From the NCBI RefSeq assembly GCF_003121405.1, contig NZ_QBUY01000075.1, positions 1 through 43,190 of the forward strand: a stretch of 43,190 nt of DNA, in the 5' to 3' direction. A program made the position numbers and the translations under genes. Position 1 is the stretch's first letter; every line of letters starts with the position of its first letter. Source of the stretch: Paraburkholderia sp. C35 (GTDB lineage: Bacteria; Pseudomonadota; Gammaproteobacteria; Burkholderiales; Burkholderiaceae). The notes under the pieces were generated by a model. It worked only from the letters and a program-made list of their open reading frames with translations, searched no databases and had not been told where the DNA came from. Positions 25,201 through 32,109 of this stretch are shown here, in pieces.

Positions 25201-25725
25201 ATTGACCAGCGTCTCTTCCGGCGTCTGCACGCCCGGCTCCATGCGGATCAGGTAGCGGATGTCGCGCTGCAAGCGCTGGTTCAACGCGACGAGGAAATCG
25301 ATCGTCTTTTCCGGCGTGCGGTCGATGCTCGCGACGAACTCCGCGAAACGCGGCGTCATCTCGCGCTTCACCATATAGGGCGCCAGTTCGGCGGCCAGTT
25401 CGGGCGCGTAGTCGAACGGAAACTGCTCGGCGGCCGGTTCGAGAAAGAAATCGAACGGGTTGTAGACGGCCATCTCCGCGACCAGATCGATCGTGATCTT
25501 GAACTCGGGCGTGCGCTCGGGAAACACGAGCCGCGCCTGATAGTTCGCGAAGGCGTCCTGCTGCCAGTTGATGAAGTGCTGCTCCGGTTCGACGCGCATC
25601 GAATACGACAGGATCGGCGTACGGCAATGCGGCGCCGGGCGCAGCCGCACGACCTGCGGCGACAATCCGACGAGACGGTCATAGCGGTAATGCGTGACAT
25701 GGTTCAGCGCGACACGGATGGACAC
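22276..25725 (-). CDS. Large transglutaminase-DUF2126 fusion protein
   Basis: Protein of 1149 residues. The N-terminal beta domain (SIRVALNHVTHYRYD onward, ~1-85) and papain-like transglutaminase core carry the triad C180 (ASGSCRDSGWLL), H229 (DLHAWCEVF) and D245 (GFDPTSG). From about 340 to the end is the long DUF2126 region, with blocks such as MGGEPTFVSVRDRDAAEWN, YPGEQLPRWALSLYW, VIEGYPPPRDPRL, EVNIHPAKNW and THRAEFCIDKLYSPDGPTGR. A Gly-rich segment near 610-630 looks like a linker. The start is GTG at 25725 with AGGAG 6 bases upstream; the in-frame extension to 25824 does not match the family. It is the first gene of the ATP-grasp operon and contains one of two transglutaminase active sites in it. 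Confidence 0.92.
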   Translation of the reverse strand: MSIRVALNHVTHYRYDRLVGLSPQVVRLRPAPHCRTPILSYSMRVEPEQHFINWQQDAFANYQARLVFPERTPEFKITIDLVAEMAVYNPFDFFLEPAAEQFPFDYAPELAAELAPYMVKREMTPRFAEFVASIDRTPEKTIDFLVALNQRLQRDIRYLIRMEPGVQTPEETLVNASGSCRDSGWLLVETLRQLGLAARFVSGYLLQLAPDTKSLDGPSGTEYDFTDLHAWCEVFLPGAGWIGFDPTSGLLAGEGHIPVACTPEPGSAAPISGAVDASEVEFDHAMSITRVLETPRVTKPYTEEAWQRVLTMGAQVDSQLDAMDVRLTMGGEPTFVSVRDRDAAEWNTDALGPTKRGYAVGLMDKLRAEYGANGFLHVGQGKWYPGEQLPRWALSLYWRADGEPCWNNPALFADERFPGNYTSDDAQRFITRLAEKLAVDSNHALPGYEDTWYYLWRERRLPVNVDPFDSRLDDEMERVRLRRVFDAGLSGVTGYVLPLARATSGPGWTSGTWFFRDERMYLIPGDSPMGLRLPLDSLPWVARGDYPYQHAHDPFAEPVPLRTAAELRMQYEGVSYDARGGADVGNGRIGFGAGGIGGTGKGEGAATLPQNRFPERGESASSVIRTAVCVEARNPARAAGPKVEADALGNGRAQLHVFMPPLTALDDYLDLLAAVEATAADLKVQVVIEGYPPPRDPRLHVLQVTPDPGVIEVNIHPAKNWNQLVDHTEFLYNAAHETYLSTEKFMLDGRHAGTGGGNHFVLGGATPADSPFLRRPDLLASLIAYWINHPSLSYLFSGLFIGPTSQAPRVDEARNDQVYELELAFAELQRQVDLLGGRDSAAVPPWLVDRVLRNILIDVTGNTHRAEFCIDKLYSPDGPTGRLGLLELRGFEMPPHARMSLVQQLLLRALVAKFWHTPYTTRLTRWGTELHDRFLLGTFVQMDFDDVLADLRNAGYAFESEWFAPHFAFRFPAIGETHANGLSLTISGALEPWHVMGEEGSAGGTVRYVDSSVERLEVKVLGLNDNRHVVSVNGVPLPLQSTGRISEFVAGVSFRAWEQSSALHPTIGVHAPLTFDVVDTWTGRSIGGCQYHVAHPGGRNYQTFPVNAYEAESRRRARFFTTGHTPGPLVVETAPRSLEFPFTLDLRHW

Positions 25726-26098
25726 TACGGACTCCTGGGGCGGAAAAGGCCGATAAAGGGGCAGACGCGAAAAGCAAGCTTTATGCCGTTGAGGGTGAAC
25801 GTGCTGCGGGCGCTGCGTGGGCATCTACCGCATTGTCACGTCTTGGCTTCATGCTGCGAATGCCGAAGCGCGCACGCCGCATCCTGTTCGTTCATGCGGC
25901 GCACGCACCAAAGCGGCGCATGCTGCGAGCCGTCCGCGCACGCAATGTGCGCAAGACCAGCGACGTTATACCCGCGCGGCATGAAGATTGCGGGAAGCCA
26001 CGCGCGCCGCCGCGTTTCAAACGGCCCGGTTTCTGGCGCACGCCACACCTGAAGTTCACACCTCATCCACTGCAAGACGACAGAAACGGATTGAAGCG
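25726..26098. promoter_or_regulatory. Divergent intergenic region of the ATP-grasp cluster
   Basis: These 373 bases separate the transglutaminase-DUF2126 gene and the metallopeptidase. They should carry both promoters. I could not assign confident -35 and -10 boxes in either direction, and saw no convincing inverted repeat or short gene. Confidence 0.4.
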
Positions 26099-27166
26099 AT
26101 GAAAGCCTTCCATTGCAACCGATGCGACCAGCGCGTGTTCTTCGAGAACGTGCTGTGCGAGCGCTGCGAAGCGCTGCTCGGCTACGTGCCGGAACTGCAC
26201 GAAATCAGCGCGTTCGAAGACGCGGGCGACGGCCAGTGGCGCAGCCTGCATCCCGACGCGCAAGGCAAGCTGTACCGCCAGTGCCACAACTACGCGGTCG
26301 AGAACGTGTGCAACTGGATGCTGCCCGCCGACGATTCCGAAACCTTGTGCCGCTCCTGCCGCCTCACGCACACCATCCCGAACCTGACGGAAGCGAACAA
26401 CAATCGACTCTACTGGTATCGGCTGGAGATCGCGAAGCGCCGCCTGCTCTACACGCTGGACGGGCTCGGTCTGCCCATCGAATCGCGTCAGGCCGATCCC
26501 GAGAACGGGCTGGAATTCGAGTTCCTCGAAAACACCGGCGACGGCGAGCCGGTGATGACAGGCCACGACAACGGCCGCATCACGCTGAACATCGCCGAAG
26601 CCGACGACGCGCATCGCGAGAAAGTCCGCACCGACATGCGCGAGCCGTACCGGACGCTGCTCGGGCATTTCCGGCACGAGTCGGGCCACTACTACTTCGA
26701 AAAGCTGATTACGGGCACGCAATGGCTCGAACCGTACCGCGCCCTTTTCGGCGACGAACAGGCCGACTATGGCGTGGCGCTGGAGAACTACTATCGCGAC
26801 GGCGCGCCCGCCGACTGGGAAAACAGCTACATCAGCGCCTACGCGACGATGCATCCGTGGGAAGACTGGGCGGAAACGTGGGCGCATTACCTGCTGATCG
26901 TCGATGTGCTGGATACGTCGACGGCTTACGGCCTCGCGCTGCTGCCGAGCGAGCCGAGCGAGCCGCGCCTCACCGATCAGACGCCCGTCGAGGAAGCCAG
27001 CTTCGATAGCCTGATCAAGCGCTGGTATCCGCTGACGGACGCGCTGAACAGCCTGAACCGCAGTCTCGGCATGCCGGACGGGTATCCGTTCACGCTGGCG
27101 CCGCCCGTGGTCGACAAGCTGCGCTTCGTGCATCGCGTGATTGCACAGGCGTCCGCGCGCAAGTAG
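26099..27166 (+). CDS. Zinc-ribbon putative metallopeptidase (Peptidase_Mx type)
   Basis: Protein of 355 residues. The N-terminus is a Cys-rich zinc-ribbon region with pairs C6/C9, C20/C23 and C84/C87, plus C62 and C71. The catalytic domain carries the zinc motif HESGH (193-197, H-E-x-x-H) in FRHESGHYYFEKL. WEDWAETWAHYL (254-265) is a conserved downstream helix likely to supply the third ligand. This matches the putative zinc-binding metallopeptidase family PF15887. The ATG at 26099 is chosen because the zinc ribbon begins directly after it. The divergent position next to the ATP-grasp/transglutaminase operon is inferred to be functional: a peptidase could mature or remove whatever that operon attaches. 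Confidence 0.88.
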   Translation: MKAFHCNRCDQRVFFENVLCERCEALLGYVPELHEISAFEDAGDGQWRSLHPDAQGKLYRQCHNYAVENVCNWMLPADDSETLCRSCRLTHTIPNLTEANNNRLYWYRLEIAKRRLLYTLDGLGLPIESRQADPENGLEFEFLENTGDGEPVMTGHDNGRITLNIAEADDAHREKVRTDMREPYRTLLGHFRHESGHYYFEKLITGTQWLEPYRALFGDEQADYGVALENYYRDGAPADWENSYISAYATMHPWEDWAETWAHYLLIVDVLDTSTAYGLALLPSEPSEPRLTDQTPVEEASFDSLIKRWYPLTDALNSLNRSLGMPDGYPFTLAPPVVDKLRFVHRVIAQASARK

Positions 27167-27242
27167 CACGCGTTGGCGTGCTACTTGCGCGCGGCCTGGG
27201 TGCTCTGCGTGGCTCCGGCTGCGCAGGGTGCTTTGAAGCGCC

Positions 27243-27662
27243 TTATTTCTTCTGCAGCAGCGTCTTCAGCTCTTCGACGTTTTCTTCGACGCGTTTTGCG
27301 ATCACCGCATACGAATCGGCTTGCGTGCGATAGGCCGCCTGCGTGAGCTGCTGTATGTCGGCAAGCGCCTTGTGCAGCGTCTGCTGGACCAGTTCGGCCG
27401 TCTGCGCCGACGGCACGCCGCCTGCAGCGGCCTGCTTCTGCGCGACATCCTGCAGTTCGGTCAGCGTCGTGCGCAGCATCTCGGCCTGTTTCTGCGCGAG
27501 CGCCTGCATGCCCTGCACGGCCGTCTGATTGGCGGCGATCAGGGCCTCGACATCCTTACGGCGCGCTTCCATCACAGCGGGTACGTCGAATCCGGGGAGC
27601 TTGAACTGTTCGAACAACTTGTTGAACTCCGCAAACGGATTGGCGGCGTCAAAGGGTTCCAT
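27243..27662 (-). CDS. Phasin family protein
   Basis: Protein of 139 residues rich in Ala, Gln and Glu. Phasins coat polyhydroxyalkanoate granules or act as chaperone-like helper proteins. It fits the family: an N-terminal PFAEFNKLFEQFKLPGFD segment followed by long amphipathic helices (DVEALIAANQTAVQGMQALA, AELVQQTLHKALADIQQLT). GAGGAG lies 7 bases before the ATG at 27662. It is convergent with the metallopeptidase (76 bases between stops) and divergent from the HPP gene. Burkholderiaceae carry several phasins; this one cannot be tied to a particular PhaP. Confidence 0.88.
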   Translation of the reverse strand: MEPFDAANPFAEFNKLFEQFKLPGFDVPAVMEARRKDVEALIAANQTAVQGMQALAQKQAEMLRTTLTELQDVAQKQAAAGGVPSAQTAELVQQTLHKALADIQQLTQAAYRTQADSYAVIAKRVEENVEELKTLLQKK

Positions 27663-27813
27663 GCTCGATCTCCTCAAGGCGCGTCGGTGGGTTAGGTATG
27701 TGCCGGGAAGGTTGAGGCAGGCACACGGCACGATCATGCCCGTTAATGCGGCAATGCGCCAGCCAGCGGCATTCTGGCTGCGCTGCCGCGAGCGGCGGTC
27801 GCATCCCGATTCA

Positions 27814-27828
27814 TATCACATCATGATG
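27814..27828. promoter_or_regulatory. TATCA-N5-TGATG motif 1
   Basis: TATCA-CATCA-TGATG lies between the phasin and HPP genes. It has the same spacing as 27914-27928 and 29274-29288. Confidence 0.4.
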
Positions 27829-27913
27829 CACTGCAACCTGACCTTTCGTGCGGGTTTTCCCTGCATTTCCAGACCCTGCGGAGGTCCACCAGACGGGCAT
27901 TGCGGCGGATTTA

Positions 27914-27928
27914 TATCACGTTGGCATA
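27914..27928. promoter_or_regulatory. TATCA-N5-GCATA motif 2, upstream of HPP gene
   Basis: TATCA-CGTTG-GCATA lies exactly 100 bases after motif 1 and 5 bases before the ATG at 27934. The context TTATATCA is shared with the perfect copy upstream of the MarR gene. Confidence 0.45.
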
Positions 27929-27933
27929 TATCT

Positions 27934-29205
27934 ATGACGACAAGTTGTTGGCTTTCAGATGCCTTTTCCCTTACCGTACGCCTGCCTGCTTCCCCGTCGA
28001 CTTCCTCGAACAACATTTTGACCCGCTCCCTCTTTTTCCAGTGGCTGGCGCGCTTCTATCCCGCCGCGATGAACGTCAAATGGCCCGAGCGCATGCGCTC
28101 GGCGCTCGGCGCGCTGATCGGCATTGCCTTCACGGGCGGCAGCATGCATCTGCTGCTCGGCCCGGACGCGAGCATCCCCATGCTGATCGCGCCCATGGGC
28201 GCGTCCGCCGTGCTGCTGTTCGCCGTCCCCGCCAGTCCGCTCGCGCAGCCGTGGTCGATCATTGGCGGGAATCTGGTATCGGCGACGGTCGGCGTGACCT
28301 GCGCGATGCTGATCAGCGATCCTGTCGCGGCAGCGGCGCTGGCCGTGGGCGTGTCGATTGCCCTGATGTTCGCGCTGCGCTGTGTGCACCCGCCATCAGG
28401 CGCGGTGGCGCTGACAGCCGTGGTCGGCGGGCCGGCTATTCATGCGCTCGGCTACGGTTTCGTGCTGGAGCCGGTGCTGATCCAGTCGGCGGCGCTGCTC
28501 GGCGCGGCGCTCGTCTATCACGCGGTGACGGGCCACCGCTATCCGCATGCACTGCGCATCGCGCCCGCCGCGCCGCAAGCCGCCGCGGCGGCGGCGTCCG
28601 GCCACAACATCACGCGCGCCGATCTGGAAGCCGTGCTGAACCGGCGCGGCGAACTGCTCGACATCGACCCGGAAGACCTCGAAACGCTGTTCCGCGAAAC
28701 CCAGTTGCAAGCCTACGCACGCACCTTCAGCGAACTGGCGTGCCGCGACGTGATGTCGGCGCCTGTCGTGAGCATCGCGCCCGACACCACGCTGCGCGCC
28801 GCCGCCGATCTGCTGCAGCGCCACGCGATCAAGGCGCTGCCTGTAATCGACAGGCGTCAGCATGTAGTGGGCATCGTCACGCGCGCCGATCTCGCGAACA
28901 AACCGAAGAGCGCCGATCTGCGCCTGATGGAAGCCATCGCCGCGCGTCTCTTCAAACGCGATGCCACGCGTGGGCGCCTCGTCAGCACGGTCATGACGAC
29001 GCACGTGCGCACTGTCGCCACCAGCACGCCGATCGTCGAACTGGTGCCGCTCTTCGCCGACGACGGCCATCATCACATCCCCGTGATCGATTCGCACGAC
29101 AGGCTGGTCGGCATCATCACGCAGTCCGATCTGATTGCGGGCCTGTACCGTCAGACGCAGATGCAGGCTCAAGCTCAAGCACAACAGCAGCGTCCCGCCG
29201 CCTGA
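27934..29205 (+). CDS. HPP family membrane protein with C-terminal CBS pair
   Basis: The protein has about 423 residues from this ATG. The HPP domain (~45-215) has four to five membrane spans and the naming motif HPP in CVHPPSGAVALTAVVGG. Two CBS domains follow, DVMSAPVVSIAPDTTLRAAA and TVMTTHVRTVATSTPIVELV, likely binding adenosine nucleotides. A Gln-rich tail ends the protein. HPP proteins have been linked to nitrite or other anion transport in plastids and cyanobacteria; the bacterial substrate is not established. The start is uncertain: ATG 27934 has no Shine-Dalgarno sequence, and TTG 28018 or ATG 28069 (just before the conserved WPERMRSALGAL) are alternatives. It reads in the same direction as a MarR and a ClC-CBS gene. 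Confidence 0.85.
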   Translation: MTTSCWLSDAFSLTVRLPASPSTSSNNILTRSLFFQWLARFYPAAMNVKWPERMRSALGALIGIAFTGGSMHLLLGPDASIPMLIAPMGASAVLLFAVPASPLAQPWSIIGGNLVSATVGVTCAMLISDPVAAAALAVGVSIALMFALRCVHPPSGAVALTAVVGGPAIHALGYGFVLEPVLIQSAALLGAALVYHAVTGHRYPHALRIAPAAPQAAAAAASGHNITRADLEAVLNRRGELLDIDPEDLETLFRETQLQAYARTFSELACRDVMSAPVVSIAPDTTLRAAADLLQRHAIKALPVIDRRQHVVGIVTRADLANKPKSADLRLMEAIAARLFKRDATRGRLVSTVMTTHVRTVATSTPIVELVPLFADDGHHHIPVIDSHDRLVGIITQSDLIAGLYRQTQMQAQAQAQQQRPAA

Positions 29206-29246
29206 ACGCGGCTCAAGAACTTCGAATCCACATTGGATGTTTCACA

Positions 29247-29269
29247 TGGCGATGCCCCAGGCATCGCCA
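29247..29269 (+). terminator. Strong hairpin after the HPP gene
   Basis: TGGCGATGCC, loop CCA and GGCATCGCCA form a perfect 10-bp stem 42 bases after the HPP stop. Only ACTTATATCATTTT follows, with no compact T-run, so it may be a weak terminator, an mRNA end stabiliser, or part of the adjoining operator region. Confidence 0.5.
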
Positions 29270-29273
29270 CTTA

Positions 29274-29288
29274 TATCATTTTGTGATA
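29274..29288. promoter_or_regulatory. Perfect TATCA-N5-TGATA operator candidate before the MarR gene
   Basis: TATCA-TTTTG-TGATA is a perfect inverted repeat, 32 bases before the MarR start. This size and placement suit a MarR dimer acting on its own promoter. Confidence 0.55.
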
Positions 29289-29320
29289 CATTTTTTACTT
29301 TCCCTCGCACGGCCATCGCT

Positions 29321-29734
29321 ATGAAAGTTCTCACACGCACATTGAACAAGGCGGACTACGAACAACTTTCGGAGTTTCGCTATCAGATGCGGCGCTTCGA
29401 GCGGTTCTCCGAACAGGCTGCGCAAGGCGAAGGCATCACGCCGCTGCAATACCTGTTGCTGCTGCATATCAAGGGCTACCCGGATCGCGAATGGGCCACC
29501 ATCGGCGAACTCGCCGACCGGCTGCAGGCGCAGCATCACGGCGTGGTCGCGCTGGTATCGCGCTGCGAAGCGCTCGAACTCGTCAAGCGCAAGATCAGCG
29601 AGACCGATCGCCGCCAGGTGGAAGTGCATCTGCTAAAGGCGGGCGAGAAAGTACTGGCGCGACTCGCGGAACTGCATCGCGCGGAACTGCGCTCGCTCAA
29701 GGGCGCATTCACGATTCCGCAAATCGATCTTTGA
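29321..29734 (+). CDS. MarR-family transcriptional regulator
   Basis: Protein of 137 residues. The winged helix includes TPLQYLLLLHIKGY, the recognition helices IGELADRLQAQHHGVVALVSRCEAL, and the wing KISETDRRQVEVHLLKAGEK. The ATG at 29321 gives a typical MarR N-terminus; the longer frame from 29135 overlaps the HPP gene and looks spurious. The clc gene follows 48 bases later, so both probably share a transcript. The TATCA-N5-TGATA site upstream suggests self-control, and similar sites near the HPP gene suggest that it is a second target. Confidence 0.9.
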   Translation: MKVLTRTLNKADYEQLSEFRYQMRRFERFSEQAAQGEGITPLQYLLLLHIKGYPDREWATIGELADRLQAQHHGVVALVSRCEALELVKRKISETDRRQVEVHLLKAGEKVLARLAELHRAELRSLKGAFTIPQIDL

Positions 29735-29782
29735 TTCCAGCGTGGCAGCACGGAACTGGAACATCACCGTGGTACAGCCTTC

Positions 29783-31618
29783 ATGAGCAACAACTCCCAC
29801 AAGCGCGACTTCGCCAGCAACGCGCGCCTGCCCGGCATTTCCGCGCTGGCGGCGGGCATTGGCCTGCTCAGCACGCTCGCCGCATTCGTGCTGCTGAGTC
29901 TGATCCATCTGTTCACCAACCTGTTCTTCTTCGGCGCCTTCTCGTTTGCGGACCGCTCGCCCGCGACCAACACGCTCGGTGCGGGGGTGATCGCCATTCC
30001 CGTCGTGGGCGGACTGATCGTCGGCATGATGGCGCGGTTTGGTTCGGAGAAAATTCGCGGCCACGGCATTCCTGAAGCGATCGAAGCGATTCTGTTCGGC
30101 AAGAGTCGCATGTCGCCGAAAGTCGCCGTGCTCAAGCCGCTGTCGTCGGGTGTCGTGATCGGCAGCGGCGGGCCGTTCGGCGCGGAAGGCCCGATCATCA
30201 TGACGGGCGGCGCGCTCGGCTCGCTGATCGCGCAGTGCGTGAAGGTGACGTCGGCGGAACGCAAGACCCTGCTCGTCGCGGGTGCGACGGCCGGCATGAC
30301 GGCCGTGTTCGGCACGCCCGTCGCCGCCGTGCTGCTCGCCGTCGAATTGCTGCTGTTCGAATGGCGGCCGCGCAGCTTTCTGCCCGTCGCCTTGGCATGC
30401 GCCGTCGCCGGCGTTGCACGGGCGATGTTCTTCGGCACCGAGCCGCTCTTCGCGTTGCAAACTGCGCCGCCTACGGCTATTTCGCTGTTTTCGTGCGTGA
30501 TTGCCGGGCTGTTGTCGGGTGCGTTGGCATCGGGTTTATCGGCCGGTCTGTACAAGACGGAAGACCTGTTTCACAAGCTGCCGCTGCACTGGATGTGGTG
30601 GCCGGCTATCGGCGGGCTTGCAGTCGGCATCGGCGGATTCATCGAGCCGCGCGCGCTCGGCGTGGGCTACGACGTGATCGGCGATCTGCTGCATCAACAT
30701 ATCGCGCTGCAGGTGGCCGTGGCGATTCTCGCCGTCAAGGCCGTGATCTGGGTGATCGCGCTCGGCTCCGGCACGTCGGGCGGCGTGCTCGCGCCGCTGC
30801 TGATGCTCGGCGCGGGACTCGGCACCGTGCTCGGCCATGTGCTGCCCGGCAACGATCCCGCGCTGTGGCCGCTCGTGTGCATGGCGGCGACGCTCGGCGC
30901 CACGCTCGGTGCGCCGCTGACGGCCATCGTGTTCGCCTTCGGCCTCACGCACGACAGCAACGCGCTGCTGCCGCTGCTCGCCGCGACGCTGGTCGCGCAT
31001 GGCTTCGCGACCGTCGTCATGAAGCGTTCGATCATGACGGAAAAGATCGCGCGGCGCGGCTATCACATCTATCGCGAGTACGGCGTCGATCCGCTCGAAC
31101 GGCATTACGTGGATGAAGTGATGACGCAACACGTCGATACGATCGATGGCGCGCTCTGCGTGCGTGATGCGCTTGCCGGATATTTCGGCGCAACGCAGAA
31201 ACGGCGTGCGTATCCCGTCGTGCGCGCGGACGGTGGCGTGCCCGGCATGCCCGGCGTGATCGGCATCATCGATCGCGCAATGCTCGACGCCGTGCGCGAC
31301 GCCGTGCGCGACGGCGCGACGCCGCATACGCTCGACACGCCGCTCGCCGATGTATTGAAAGACCATAAGCTGACAGTCGCGCTGCCCGACGAAACCTGCC
31401 GCCTCGTCGCAACGCGTCTTGCCGTACATGGCCTCGAACGCTTGCCCGTGGTTGCCGACCATCACTCGATGCAACTGCTTGGCATCGTGTCACGCAGCGA
31501 TCTGGTGAAGCCTTCCATCGCGCATTTCGAAGAGGAACACACACGCGAGCGCTTCCGGCGCCTGAGTTTCGCTGCGAGTAAAAAGCATTTTCCGCCCGTG
31601 CGCAACACGCACGGCTGA
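29783..31618 (+). CDS. ClC-family anion channel or antiporter with CBS pair (ClcB-like)
   Basis: Protein of 611 residues. The membrane part (~15-430) carries the three ClC selectivity motifs: GSGGP (~130), GAEGP (~137) with the gating Glu kept, and GVLAP (~335). The Glu is the residue needed for Cl-/H+ exchange. From ~445 to ~590 are two CBS domains (VDEVMTQHVDTIDGALCVRD; ADVLKDHKLTVALPDETCRL), which E. coli ClcA lacks. A basic C-terminus follows. It is downstream of a MarR gene and ends at a strong terminator. Whether it carries chloride, another anion or fluoride cannot be judged from sequence alone. Confidence 0.93.
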   Translation: MSNNSHKRDFASNARLPGISALAAGIGLLSTLAAFVLLSLIHLFTNLFFFGAFSFADRSPATNTLGAGVIAIPVVGGLIVGMMARFGSEKIRGHGIPEAIEAILFGKSRMSPKVAVLKPLSSGVVIGSGGPFGAEGPIIMTGGALGSLIAQCVKVTSAERKTLLVAGATAGMTAVFGTPVAAVLLAVELLLFEWRPRSFLPVALACAVAGVARAMFFGTEPLFALQTAPPTAISLFSCVIAGLLSGALASGLSAGLYKTEDLFHKLPLHWMWWPAIGGLAVGIGGFIEPRALGVGYDVIGDLLHQHIALQVAVAILAVKAVIWVIALGSGTSGGVLAPLLMLGAGLGTVLGHVLPGNDPALWPLVCMAATLGATLGAPLTAIVFAFGLTHDSNALLPLLAATLVAHGFATVVMKRSIMTEKIARRGYHIYREYGVDPLERHYVDEVMTQHVDTIDGALCVRDALAGYFGATQKRRAYPVVRADGGVPGMPGVIGIIDRAMLDAVRDAVRDGATPHTLDTPLADVLKDHKLTVALPDETCRLVATRLAVHGLERLPVVADHHSMQLLGIVSRSDLVKPSIAHFEEEHTRERFRRLSFAASKKHFPPVRNTHG

Positions 31619-31634
31619 AACGCTCTCCCGACAC

Positions 31635-31663
31635 AAAAAGGCCCGCAAAATGCGGGCCTTTTT
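31635..31663. terminator. Intrinsic terminator after the clc gene
   Basis: AAAAAGGCCCGCA, loop AAA and TGCGGGCCTTTTT: an 8-bp GC-rich stem flanked by A5 and T5. It lies 17 bases after the stop and could act in both directions. Confidence 0.92.
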
Positions 31664-31744
31664 GCATTGTGGTCATTTTGGAGCGACACTGTAGCGACGC
31701 GAATCCGTCAGCGCGACGACGCGCCCGACAGCGGGAGAAACATC

Positions 31745-32107
31745 ATGAAACGCAGACCTGGCCTGTTTATCTGCATGGCGATTGCGGGCTCGATTGTTTC
31801 CATCTCCAGCATGGCCGATCAGGCGCAACGTATCCGCATTCAATCGGCAACCTACGGCGCGAATTGTGGCGCAACAGCCGGAAATTCCACTCAGGATCTG
31901 GCCACGCACTGCAACGACCGCACGACATGCAGCTACGTCGTGCCAGCGCGCTTCGATGCGACGCAGCATGCATCGTGTGCACGCGATTTCACCGCGGAAT
32001 GGTCATGCGACCATCGTGAGTTTCATCGCGCGATGCTCAGCGGCGAAGCAGGCAACGGCAGCGCGCTCGTCCTGACCTGCGTGCCTTCGACAGGCGCCGG
32101 CAAGTAA
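31745..32107 (+). CDS. Secreted Cys-rich protein with SUEL/rhamnose-binding lectin-like pattern
   Basis: Protein of 120 residues. A signal peptide (KRRPGLFICMAIAGSIVSIS) is probably cut near SSMA-DQ. The mature part has six cysteines (C41, C56, C62, C78, C88, C112), enough for three disulfides. RIQSATYGANCG, CNDRTTCSYVV, CARDFTAEWSC and ALVLTC follow the order of the SUEL / rhamnose-binding lectin domain (PF02140: strand, YG, C, CNGxxxC, C, Y-x-C). That domain is best known in animals; bacterial occurrences are poorly studied. GGGAGA precedes the ATG. The gene is alone after the clc terminator and convergent, by 2 bases, with the next gene. The lectin assignment is a pattern match, not proof of sugar binding. 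Confidence 0.72.
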   Translation: MKRRPGLFICMAIAGSIVSISSMADQAQRIRIQSATYGANCGATAGNSTQDLATHCNDRTTCSYVVPARFDATQHASCARDFTAEWSCDHREFHRAMLSGEAGNGSALVLTCVPSTGAGK

Positions 32108-32109
32108 GC

